Source: Bacteroidota bacterium (GTDB lineage: Bacteria; Bacteroidota; Ignavibacteria; UBA10030; UBA8401). Taken from it: a DNA stretch of 5,647 nt. Where the stretch lies: assembly GCA_003456055.1 (NCBI GenBank), contig DMPG01000150.1, positions 1,637-7,283 of the forward strand, read 5' to 3'. The notes below the pieces were generated by a model. That model was not told the DNA's origin. It searched no databases and saw only the letters and a list, made by a program, of their open reading frames with translations. The position numbers and the translations under genes were made by a program. Below, piece by piece: positions 1 through 5,550 of this stretch. Positions within the stretch are counted from its first letter, which is position 1. Each line of letters begins with the position of its first letter.

Positions 1-18
1 CAGGAAAGTGAGAATAGT

Positions 19-213
19 ATGTTATCACAATATCTAAGTTCAATTGAAGGAATTGCGGTTTATCCGCTATTTTCATTATTTATTTTTATACCGTTCTTTC
101 TTGCGGTGACTATTTGGGTGATAAAACTTGATAAGAAATTTTTGAACTACATGGGCGCAATGCCGCTCAAAGATACTCTTGAAAAAGAGGAAAAAAAGGA
201 ATCACTATCATGA
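19..213 (+). CDS. ccoQ: cbb3-type cytochrome c oxidase small subunit CcoQ (FixQ)
   Basis: This 64-residue protein has one hydrophobic segment (about residues 14-36) followed by a basic and then Glu/Lys-rich cytoplasmic tail. That is the usual plan of CcoQ, the small non-catalytic subunit that stabilises the cbb3 oxidase in the inner membrane. The N-terminal SSIEGI and the IWVIKLDKK stretch after the membrane segment resemble CcoQ proteins from Bacteroidota-like bacteria. Identity rests mainly on size, topology and position immediately before ccoP, with which it overlaps by 4 bases (ATGA). The ATG at 19 has a GTGAG about 6 bases upstream as a partial ribosome site. The same frame stays open to the window edge, so a slightly earlier start cannot be excluded. 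A TGA at 9-11 in another frame could be the stop of the upstream oxidase gene (ccoO or a ccoNO fusion), but this is speculation. Confidence 0.8.
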   Translation: MLSQYLSSIEGIAVYPLFSLFIFIPFFLAVTIWVIKLDKKFLNYMGAMPLKDTLEKEEKKESLS

Positions 214-1046
214 AAAAAATATTGCTTTCTTGCGTATCCGTTGTATTCGCTGTGCTTCCGCTTGCTGCGCAGGTGCCGGTCACCAAAACAGATCCTGAGA
301 CAGAACTTGCGATGATATTCACTATTTCGTTCATTGTCTTTGTTATCGCTACACTGATGTATATCATCGGTGTAATGAACGCAAATGTTGATCCGATTGC
401 AGATCTTTATTATCGTATTAAGAACTATATCGTCCCTCCGCCAAGCGAAGTTGCTCCGGATGTCGGACACATATACGACGATATCCGTGAATTAGATAAC
501 AGGATACCGCCATGGTTCAATTATCTATTTGGGATCACAGTTGTTTTCGCTTTTGTGTATATGACGGATTATCATGTTCTTGGATTATCAAAACTCTCTA
601 CTGATGAATATCAGGAAGAAGTCGTCGCTGCTAATCTTCAAAAAAAGATCATGATGGCGTCGGGGGGCAGCATTAATGAGAATGCCTTGGTTGCATTAAA
701 GGATGCTGAATCATTAAAAGAAGGTGGAGAATCTTTCCAAAAGTTCTGCGTTTCTTGTCATGGTCCGCAAGCGGGTGGGCTTGTTGGTCCAAACCTTACT
801 GATGAATATTGGATCCATGGCGGCGGTATCAAAAATGTCTATACCACAATTAAAAAAGGTGTTCCGGCAAAAGGGATGATCAGCTGGGAACTTGTATTTT
901 CTCAAAAACAAATGCAAAACATTGGAAGCTACGTGTTATCTCTCCAGGGGACAAATCCATTGGGTGGCAAAGGGCCGGAAGGTCAAAAATATGTTGAACC
1001 CGTGATTGCGGCGGCAAAAGATACTGCAAAGGCAAAAACTTTATAA
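210..1046 (+). CDS. ccoP: cbb3-type cytochrome c oxidase subunit CcoP, mono-haem form
   Basis: CcoP is the membrane-anchored cytochrome c that passes electrons to the CcoN/CcoO core. The 278-residue protein begins with a signal-like segment (residues 1-21, ending LAAQ). A hydrophobic span follows at about 33-56, then the FixP_N-type motif IYDDIRELDNRIPPWF (88-103) leading into a second span (about 104-122). The C-terminal cytochrome c domain has one CVSCH haem site (Cys180, Cys183, His184). GPNLTDEYWIHGG follows it, and the likely axial ligand is Met223 in KGMISW. Classical proteobacterial CcoP has two CxxCH sites; only one is present here, with no sign of a frameshift. The extra N-terminal hydrophobic segment and single haem fit an FCB-type subunit. 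The start overlaps the ccoQ stop (ATGA), with AAGGA at 196-200 as the ribosome site. The tail is Ala/Lys-rich and probably unstructured. Confidence 0.93.
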   Translation: MKKILLSCVSVVFAVLPLAAQVPVTKTDPETELAMIFTISFIVFVIATLMYIIGVMNANVDPIADLYYRIKNYIVPPPSEVAPDVGHIYDDIRELDNRIPPWFNYLFGITVVFAFVYMTDYHVLGLSKLSTDEYQEEVVAANLQKKIMMASGGSINENALVALKDAESLKEGGESFQKFCVSCHGPQAGGLVGPNLTDEYWIHGGGIKNVYTTIKKGVPAKGMISWELVFSQKQMQNIGSYVLSLQGTNPLGGKGPEGQKYVEPVIAAAKDTAKAKTL

Positions 1047-1181
1047 GCAAGAACAGCAACGGTACTACGATCTTTTGGTCATCGATGAAAAATCGTTCTG
1101 TTATAAGAATATCGATTTTCGGATGATCAATTGTTTTTACCTGCGGCTCGTCTACGGCCCGTAGGGTAGAGGCTAAATTAT
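1047..1181 (+). other. Non-coding gap between ccoP and ccoG with hairpins
   Basis: This is the only sizeable gap inside the oxidase cluster; every other junction overlaps. It holds an imperfect hairpin: gaaaaatcg (1087-1095) pairs with cgattttc (1113-1120) with one bulged base, and ttct/agaa pairs inside. A GC-rich perfect palindrome lies at 1152-1164. A five-T run (1134-1138) lies 14 bases past the first stem, too far for a standard intrinsic terminator. The gap may hold a partial terminator, an mRNA processing site or a separate promoter for ccoG-ccoH-safE. I see no convincing -35/-10 pair: the best one (TTGGTC 1075-1080 with TTATAA 1101-1106) has a 20-base spacer. AGAGG at 1168-1172 is the ribosome site for ccoG. 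Confidence 0.5.
1152..1164. repeat. GC-rich 6-bp-arm palindrome upstream of ccoG
   Basis: The arms ctacgg (1152-1157) and ccgtag (1159-1164) are exact reverse complements around a single C. An overlapping alternative pairs cctgcgg (1140-1146) with ccgtagg (1159-1165), using one G-U pair. The local base composition (1140-1172) is clearly more GC-rich than the AT-rich sequence on either side. It ends just before the AGAGG ribosome site of ccoG, so a folded mRNA here could affect initiation. It could equally be a remnant of a small dispersed repeat. Confidence 0.45.
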
Positions 1182-2648
1182 ATGACTGTGAATAAACTAG
1201 AAACTGAGGAAACTAACGGTAGTGAATCCTTTCGGGATTCGCTTGGAATCGTTGAGAAAAGCGGTAAACGAAAATGGGTTTATCCGAAAGAACCGAAGGG
1301 AAGATACACCAACGCTCGAAATATTTTTAGCGGAATATTATTGCTCATCCTTTTTGGAACGCCCTTCATTACCAAAGATGGTCATCCGTTCATGTTGTTC
1401 GATATCATCAATCGAAAATTTATTCTCTTTGGTTTTCCGTTCGGACCGCACGATTTTTACCTGCTCGGCCTGACAATGATCACCACGATCGTCTTTATTT
1501 TTCTATTTACTGCTGTGTTTGGAAGATTGTTCTGCGGCTGGGTTTGTCCGCAGACAGTGTTTATGGAATCTGTCTTTCGCAAGATCGACTATTGGATCGA
1601 AGGTGATCATCGGAATCAACGGAGATTGAACGATTCATCATGGAATGGTGAAAAAATATTAAAAAAAGGATTCAAATATATAATCTATTTTTCCATTTCA
1701 TTCCTTGTTGCAAATATGCTTCTTGCATGGATCATTGGTGTTGAGGCGCTGGAAAAAATTGTTGTCGCTCCGGTCAGTGAACACACCAGCGGATTTATCG
1801 CAATTACACTATTCACCGGTTTATTTTATTTCATTTTTATTTGGTTTCGTGAGCAGGCGTGTATTTTAGTATGTCCATATGGAAGATTGCAGGGAGTACT
1901 GCTTGATCCCAATTCGATCGTGATAGCCTATGATTATCTGCGAGGTGAACCAAAAGGAAAAATAAAACGAAATGAAGAACGTACACTTGGCGATTGTATT
2001 GATTGCAACGAGTGTGTTGTTGTTTGTCCGACCGGAATTGATATCCGAAATGGGACACAACTTGAATGTGTGAATTGTACAGCGTGCATTGATGCTTGCG
2101 ATAATGTAATGGATAAGATCCAAAAACCTCGTGGTTTGATTCGTTATGTTTCTCAGAATGGTATTAAGGAGAAGACAAGAAAAATATTCACACCGCGGGT
2201 GATCGGCTATACGATTGTTCAGATTCTCTTATTATCATTGTTGACTTTTTTCCTTACAACTCGATCAGAAATTGATGTAACAATTCTTCGAACTCCGGGG
2301 ATGTTCTTTCAAGAACAGCCAAACGATAAAGTGAGTAACTTATATGATATGAAGGTGCTCAATAAGACATTTGAACAGCAAAATATTGAGGTTAAATTAC
2401 TTAATCGTGAAGGTGACATAAAGATTCTTGGCGATAATAAGAGTATCAATCCTCAGGAAGCTGCTTTGACAAAAATGTTCATCTCATTCGACAAAAAATC
2501 TATTACAACAATGAATACCCCTTTGGTGATTGGTGTTTATTCCGGAGGTATTGAGATCCAGCGTATTACTACATCATTTCTTGGGCCGGTAGAAAAAAAA
2601 GATCAAGACGAAAAACACCATACTGATGACAATGAGGATCATAAATGA
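1182..2648 (+). CDS. ccoG: Cytochrome c oxidase accessory protein CcoG (FixG/RdxA)
   Basis: CcoG is a membrane polyferredoxin needed for cbb3 oxidase assembly; members of the family have been shown to reduce Cu(II), presumably for copper delivery. The 488-residue protein has the family features in order. First is KRKWVYPKEPKGRYTNARN before the first membrane span (about 47-63), then a span at about 91-114 followed by FCGWVCP (Cys118, Cys122). Two more spans (about 163-184 and 202-222) precede CILVCPYGR (Cys227, Cys231). A cytoplasmic 2x[4Fe-4S] ferredoxin module follows: CxxCxxCxxxCP at 272-283 and CxxCxxCxxxC at 296-306. After a last span (about 340-360) comes a periplasmic Ig-like FixG C-terminal domain. 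All eight ferredoxin cysteines are present. The last 20 or so residues are rich in Asp, Glu, Lys and His. The ATG at 1182 has AGAGG 9 bases upstream, and the stop overlaps ccoH by ATGA. Confidence 0.96.
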   Translation: MTVNKLETEETNGSESFRDSLGIVEKSGKRKWVYPKEPKGRYTNARNIFSGILLLILFGTPFITKDGHPFMLFDIINRKFILFGFPFGPHDFYLLGLTMITTIVFIFLFTAVFGRLFCGWVCPQTVFMESVFRKIDYWIEGDHRNQRRLNDSSWNGEKILKKGFKYIIYFSISFLVANMLLAWIIGVEALEKIVVAPVSEHTSGFIAITLFTGLFYFIFIWFREQACILVCPYGRLQGVLLDPNSIVIAYDYLRGEPKGKIKRNEERTLGDCIDCNECVVVCPTGIDIRNGTQLECVNCTACIDACDNVMDKIQKPRGLIRYVSQNGIKEKTRKIFTPRVIGYTIVQILLLSLLTFFLTTRSEIDVTILRTPGMFFQEQPNDKVSNLYDMKVLNKTFEQQNIEVKLLNREGDIKILGDNKSINPQEAALTKMFISFDKKSITTMNTPLVIGVYSGGIEIQRITTSFLGPVEKKDQDEKHHTDDNEDHK

Positions 2649-3094
2649 AAATGAAATTTAATTGGGGCTTCGGAATTGCCGTTAGTTTTATTCTATTTGC
2701 TGTAGCAATATTTGTTATGGTCTTTATTTCGGTTTCGACCAAGGTTGATCTTGTGACGGATGATTATTATGAGAAAGAGTTGAAATATCAGCAGCATATA
2801 GAATTAGTGAAAAGTACATCGGCGCTTGAACAAAATATTGGTGTTGATGTTACTGCCTCGAACATTGTCCTGAAATATCCAAATCTTGGTCCAACTGCTT
2901 CATATTCGGGAACGGTATTGTTCTTCCGTCCTTCGGATCAGCGTGGTGATTATCAAAAGAGCGTCAGCATTGATTCGCTCTACTCGCAGACCTTTTCCAC
3001 TGAAATGATGGAACAAGGATTCTGGCGTGCAAAAATATATTGGTCAGTCGATAAGAAAGAATATTACTCAGAATTAACAATAATTATTCAATAG
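2645..3094 (+). CDS. ccoH: Cytochrome c oxidase assembly protein CcoH (FixH)
   Basis: This is a 149-residue FixH-family protein, a single-span membrane protein that helps assemble or stabilise cbb3 oxidase and may act with the copper-loading machinery. A short basic N-terminus precedes one hydrophobic span (about residues 8-31). The hallmark VDLVTDDYYEKELKYQQ (34-50) follows, leading into an extracytoplasmic beta-rich domain ending at FWRAKIYWSVDKKEYYSE. Length and layout are normal for FixH. The start at 2645 overlaps the ccoG stop (ATGA), and GAGGA at 2634-2638 lies 6 bases upstream, favouring this ATG over the one at 2651. Translational coupling with ccoG is likely. The TAG stop (3092-3094) abuts the next gene. 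Confidence 0.9.
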   Translation: MKMKFNWGFGIAVSFILFAVAIFVMVFISVSTKVDLVTDDYYEKELKYQQHIELVKSTSALEQNIGVDVTASNIVLKYPNLGPTASYSGTVLFFRPSDQRGDYQKSVSIDSLYSQTFSTEMMEQGFWRAKIYWSVDKKEYYSELTIIIQ

Positions 3095-3810
3095 TGACTA
3101 TGGATCTATTAGCAGCATTAACACTTGGACTTCTTGGAAGTATACATTGTATCGGAATGTGCGGTCCACTCGTATTGGCAATCCCAACCAACGCAACATC
3201 GCGCTGGAAGTATTTTCTTGAACGTGCAGTCTTTAATTTGGGCAAAGCAGTAACATACGGGATTATGGGCGCAGGGTTAGGATTGGTGGGAAGAGGTATC
3301 TTGATGAATGTTCAACAAGATGTTTCGATTGTTTTAGGCGTTACAATTTTACTGACTGTCGCAATACCAATTGGATTCAGATCGAAATTAGAAAAATTCT
3401 CTCCACTGAAGTATCTCTACAATTTTGTAAAGGTCAAATTTTCGATAATGATCCATAAAAGAGGATTGATCGCACTCTTTACACTCGGAGCCCTTAACGG
3501 ATTACTGCCATGCGGTCTTGTCTACACAGCGTTAATTGGAGCAACAGCAGTGGCAGATGTGTGGCAGAGTGCTTTGTTTATGATGGTGTTCGGACTTGGA
3601 ACATCTCCGGCATTAATCGCTGTTGCTTTTGCAGGAAAGTTAATTTCAGTAAAATATCGATCACTGCTTGTCCGCGCAATACCGGTCATGAGTATTGCGC
3701 TTGCCGTAATTCTTATCCTTCGAGGGTTGAATCTTGGTATTCCTCTCCTTAGTCCAAAGATTACCACCACAGTTCAACATCAAGAAAAAATGGATTGTTG
3801 CGACGAATAA
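3094..3810 (+). CDS. TauE/SafE-like (DsbD_2/COG2836-type) membrane protein of the cco cluster
   Basis: This is a 238-residue polytopic protein with about six hydrophobic spans (roughly 5-24, 47-66, 77-94, 122-148, 153-178, 191-212). Family signatures are HCIGMCGP (His18, Cys19, Met22, Cys23) at the end of the first span and LPCGLVYTAL (Cys140) at the start of the fourth. These match the 'sulfite exporter TauE/SafE' family often found just after ccoH in cbb3 clusters. There the likely role is copper or thiol-redox handling during oxidase maturation rather than sulfite export, which is inferred from context. The tail after the last span ends in MDCCDE, with vicinal Cys235-Cys236 that could bind metal. 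As annotated, the start is a GTG at 3094 sharing its first base with the ccoH TAG stop. An ATG two codons later (3100) is an equally good start. No clear ribosome site is visible, so coupling to ccoH is likely. Confidence 0.82.
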   Translation: MTMDLLAALTLGLLGSIHCIGMCGPLVLAIPTNATSRWKYFLERAVFNLGKAVTYGIMGAGLGLVGRGILMNVQQDVSIVLGVTILLTVAIPIGFRSKLEKFSPLKYLYNFVKVKFSIMIHKRGLIALFTLGALNGLLPCGLVYTALIGATAVADVWQSALFMMVFGLGTSPALIAVAFAGKLISVKYRSLLVRAIPVMSIALAVILILRGLNLGIPLLSPKITTTVQHQEKMDCCDE

Positions 3811-4019
3811 CAGGTAATAACCTCTGAAGAATTAGTAGGACAGACATTTGGCAATGCCATCCCGTCGTGACTTGCCTGTTAAAATAAAAAAATGAATTAA
3901 AGCCAACAGACAGGAATGTCTGTTCCACTGATCATTAGAGTTTTTCAGATGTCTCTAAAAACGAATATCTCACCACCGATGAAAGAAGCGGGGATAGAGT
4001 TAAAGACGATATAAGAAAA
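3811..4019. other. Non-coding stretch between the oxidase cluster and the DUF3800 gene
   Basis: No credible gene lies in these 209 bases. After the last oxidase-cluster gene there is only a 4-bp hairpin (aggt 3812-3815 with acct 3820-3823) and no T-run, so I see no strong rightward terminator. The middle carries the inverted repeat listed separately. A further weak stem is ttagag (3935-3940) with ctctaa (3953-3958), which can alternatively fold as gttttt (3940-3945) with aaaaac (3957-3962). I could not assign a promoter for the DUF3800 gene with any confidence. Confidence 0.5.
3838..3926. repeat. Inverted repeat with embedded 8-bp hairpin
   Basis: The outer arms are ggacagacatt (3838-3848) and aatgtctgttcc (3915-3926), complementary apart from one inserted T. 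The right end is also a tight hairpin by itself: aacagaca (3905-3912) pairs perfectly with tgtctgtt (3917-3924) across a GGAA loop of the GNRA type. A small ggca-a-tgcc palindrome (3850-3858) lies just inside the left arm. The spacing and the short repeated 'gacagacatt/aatgtctg' word look like a dispersed intergenic repeat, of the kind common in Ignavibacteria-like genomes, rather than a terminator, since no T-run follows. Confidence 0.55.
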
Positions 4020-4754
4020 ATGAATTATTTTCTTTTTATGGATGAGAGCGGTGATCACGGATTAACAAATATTGATCCCGACTTTCCGGTATTTGTTCTG
4101 TGCGGTATTCTTATTTCAGAATCTAATTATGCTTTACTGCAAGAACAGATGAATGCAATAAAGAGAGATTTTTGGGGAGAGAAGAAAGTAATATTTCATT
4201 CCCGGGATATTAGAAAATGTGAAAAAGAATTTCAAATCTTCTTTAATGCTGAACTTAAAAAAGCTTTCTATGAACGGATCAATGCAGTCATCAGTTCAAA
4301 TAATTATACAGTCATATCATCTGCCATCAACAAAGAAGAGTATATCCATCGGTATGGCAAACTTAATAATGATGTGTATGAAATAGCACTTTCATTTATT
4401 GTTGAACGTTCTATTTTCTTTCTTGATGATGTTCAAGAGAGAAACAAAGAGCTTCATCTTCAGATTGAGAAGAGAGGGAAGAAAGAAAACAAGAAATTAG
4501 ATGAACACTTTCAACGACTTCTTTCCCGTGGAACAGGATTTGTTGAGTCTGCTAGATTAAAAAATTATGGGATGACGTTCACTTTTTTTGATAAACAAGA
4601 AGATATCAATGGATTGCAATTGTCGGATTTGATAGCGTATCCAATTGCTCGTTACGTAATTGATTATAGCAGAGCTAATCCGGCTTTTGAATTGGTAGAA
4701 AAGAAGATTTACACGAAGAACAATAGACGATACGGATTGAAGGTATATCCATAA
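4020..4754 (+). CDS. DUF3800 domain protein, function unknown
   Basis: This is a 244-residue soluble protein with the DUF3800 hallmarks. The N-terminal strand FLFMDESGDHG (residues 4-14) contains Asp8, Glu9 and Asp12. The C-terminal GLQLSDLIAYPIARY (198-212) contains Asp203. Between them are FHSRDIRK (about 59-66) and a Lys/Glu-rich helical stretch (about 140-158). The family is predicted to have an RNase H-like fold with clustered acidic residues, so a nuclease role is possible but unproven. Members are often seen near mobile elements and defence genes. Here it stands alone, in the same direction as the oxidase cluster but 209 bases from it. It is flanked by inverted repeats and is AT-rich: hand-counted 60-base lines gave 28-35% G+C, against 50-52% in two lines of the preceding gene. 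This suggests separate ancestry. The ATG has only a weak purine-rich upstream stretch (aagaaaaa). Confidence 0.85.
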   Translation: MNYFLFMDESGDHGLTNIDPDFPVFVLCGILISESNYALLQEQMNAIKRDFWGEKKVIFHSRDIRKCEKEFQIFFNAELKKAFYERINAVISSNNYTVISSAINKEEYIHRYGKLNNDVYEIALSFIVERSIFFLDDVQERNKELHLQIEKRGKKENKKLDEHFQRLLSRGTGFVESARLKNYGMTFTFFDKQEDINGLQLSDLIAYPIARYVIDYSRANPAFELVEKKIYTKNNRRYGLKVYP

Positions 4755-4790
4755 AAGTAAAAAGCCAATCTCACAATGTGAAATTGGCTT
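4751..4790 (-). terminator. Likely intrinsic terminator for leftward transcription
   Basis: The arms aagccaat (4762-4769) and attggctt (4783-4790) form a perfect 8-bp stem. After one C-A mismatch, four more pairs (tcac/gtga, 4771-4774 with 4778-4781) close a 3-base loop. On the minus strand the stem is followed at once by a T-rich run (complement of 4751-4761, reading tttacttttat). The plus strand has no T-run after the stem. It would therefore end transcripts of the leftward CBS gene, about 195 bases past its stop codon. The stem begins 7 bases after the DUF3800 stop and could also protect the 3' end of that mRNA. Confidence 0.6.
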
Positions 4791-4820
4791 AATAACCGAC
4801 CGGGGACACCCCAATCCTTA

Positions 4821-4879
4821 AATAACTTAGTGTAAAGTAACATATTTATGTTACTTTCGCAATAACTATTTAGCGTAAA
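4821..4879. repeat. Imperfect direct repeats bracketing a palindrome
   Basis: aataacttagtgtaaa (4821-4836) recurs as aataactatttagcgtaaa (4861-4879). The copies differ by a 3-base insertion and one T/C change. The two copies lie on either side of the perfect palindrome at 4834-4857, the first overlapping its left edge by 3 bases. The arrangement could be a protein-binding or recombination site, or two decayed copies of a small repeat. Confidence 0.4.
4834..4857. repeat. Perfect 24-base palindrome (11-bp arms)
   Basis: aaagtaacata (4834-4844) is the exact reverse complement of tatgttacttt (4847-4857), with only TT between. As RNA the tip would open to a larger loop, leaving a stem of about 9-10 bp. 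No T-run follows on either strand, so it is not a typical intrinsic terminator. Perfect symmetry with almost no spacer is more typical of a dimeric protein-binding site or a repeat than of an RNA hairpin. Confidence 0.55.
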
Positions 4880-4952
4880 AATATCAGCATGAAACTGCAA
4901 TTTGATTTGCAAGCGGCTTTTACTTAACCCACTTTCCGTATGTGTGGGGCAA

Positions 4953-4976
4953 GATCAGCTATTGCGCAAGCTGATC
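4953..4976 (-). repeat. Stem-loop just downstream of the CBS gene stop
   Basis: gatcagct (4953-4960) pairs perfectly with agctgatc (4969-4976) around an 8-base loop. Beyond a CAA bulge, gggg (4946-4949) can add pairs with ccc (4977-4979). On the minus strand it starts only a few bases after the TAA stop (4986-4988) of the CBS gene. There is no T-run after it, so it is a weak terminator candidate; it may stabilise the 3' end of the mRNA. Confidence 0.5.
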
Positions 4977-4985
4977 CCCTATATA

Positions 4986-5432
4986 TTACGATGGATATTG
5001 CCCAAAAGCATATTCTGTTAAGACCTTGATCTCTTCATTCTTTGCTTCAAGAATGAACTTTATAACGTCGCCGATAGAAATGATTCCTGTCAATTGATCT
5101 TCCTTAAAAACAGGGAGGTGGCGTATTTTTTTTGTGGTCATAACGTTCATGATCGTTTCAATGTCGTCTTCTTCAGCGGCTGAGATTAAATCATCCCGTT
5201 TTGTCATGATCTCAACGGCTTTCACGTGTGCAGTGTCTTTATGATGATGGAGGCATTTGTTGACAACATCCCGTTCTGAAATAACACCTGAAACATCATC
5301 GGCTGAATCGAAAACAACTAAAAACCCGATCTTATTGTTCACCAGTTTTGCCACGACATCCTGTACCGATTCGGATTCTTTTATTGTATAGATGACATGT
5401 CCTTTTGATGCAAGAATATCTTTTGCTTTCAT
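4986..5432 (-). CDS. Two-CBS-domain (Bateman module) regulatory protein
   Basis: This is a 148-residue cytoplasmic protein made almost only of two CBS domains (about residues 7-62 and 75-130). Each ends in the expected phosphate-contact motif: VSGVISERDVV (Ser52, Arg54, Asp55) and LTGIISIGDVIKFIL (Ser119, Asp122). KIRHLPVF (102-109) is also typical. Such tandem CBS pairs bind adenosine nucleotides (AMP, ATP or similar) and act as energy sensors on partner proteins. The compact stand-alone type ending in ISIGDV(I/V)K plus a short acidic helix is widespread. The partner and the exact ligand cannot be told from the sequence. An HHH run (62-64) lies in the linker. The ATG at 5432 has an AAAGGA ribosome site (complement of 5440-5445) 7 bases upstream. 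The gene is alone on the minus strand and convergent with the DUF3800 gene. Confidence 0.92.
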   Translation of the reverse strand: MKAKDILASKGHVIYTIKESESVQDVVAKLVNNKIGFLVVFDSADDVSGVISERDVVNKCLHHHKDTAHVKAVEIMTKRDDLISAAEEDDIETIMNVMTTKKIRHLPVFKEDQLTGIISIGDVIKFILEAKNEEIKVLTEYAFGQYPS

Positions 5433-5469
5433 TGTATTTTCCTTTCAGATTGTATCGTTTACTTGTGGA

Positions 5470-5498
5470 AATTTAGAAAACAACGGGTTGTAAATCAA
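5470..5498 (-). promoter_or_regulatory. Candidate promoter of the CBS gene
   Basis: On the minus strand TTGATT (complement of 5493-5498) and TAAATT (complement of 5470-5475) are separated by 17 bases, each matching the sigma-70 consensus at 4 of 6 positions. The spacer contains a small symmetric element, acaac-gg-gttgt (5480-5491), that could be an operator. The resulting leader would be about 30 bases. FCB bacteria often use a different consensus, so this is only a candidate. Confidence 0.3.
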
Positions 5499-5550
5499 GC
5501 CTAGTTTTGGATCTAAAAATTCAGCATTGTCTTAATTCAAAACCTAATAA

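Larger units (their letters stand above)
4791..4985. other. Hairpin-rich non-coding stretch between convergent genes
   Basis: No credible gene lies here; the stretch lies between the convergent DUF3800 and CBS genes. Besides the palindrome and hairpin listed separately, it contains gggg-aca-cccc (4802-4812), tgcaa/ttgca (4896-4900 with 4907-4911) and cccac/gtggg (4928-4932 with 4944-4948). If the leftward terminator works, most of this is the 3' untranslated part of the CBS mRNA. No tRNA or recognised RNA family is visible. Confidence 0.5.

Noticed and set aside
147..470. Minus-strand open frame opposite ccoQ/ccoP
   Set aside because: It lies opposite two well-supported genes, is Cys/His/Arg-rich in the way of antisense frames, and has no family-like motif.
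1..1181. FNR-type box (TTGAT-N4-ATCAA) controlling the oxidase genes
   Set aside because: I found no such site by reading 1-18 or the ccoP-ccoG gap; any control site for the cluster probably lies left of the window.
1837..2123. Minus-strand open frames opposite ccoG
   Set aside because: They are antisense shadows of the ferredoxin region of ccoG, with no independent support.
3510..3770. Open frames in other frames within the SafE-like gene
   Set aside because: They overlap a clear polytopic membrane protein and have compositions expected of out-of-frame reading.
3935..3962. Possible terminator for the oxidase cluster
   Set aside because: The stem is only 6 bp with a 12-base loop, and what follows is A-rich rather than T-rich on the plus strand.
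4802..4812. gggg-aca-cccc hairpin as a terminator
   Set aside because: The stem is only four pairs with no T-run on either strand.
4557..4912. Two overlapping minus-strand open frames across the end of the DUF3800 gene and the following gap
   Set aside because: They run through the likely terminator and the perfect palindrome, overlap a real gene, have low-complexity Tyr/Phe-rich translations and no good ribosome site.
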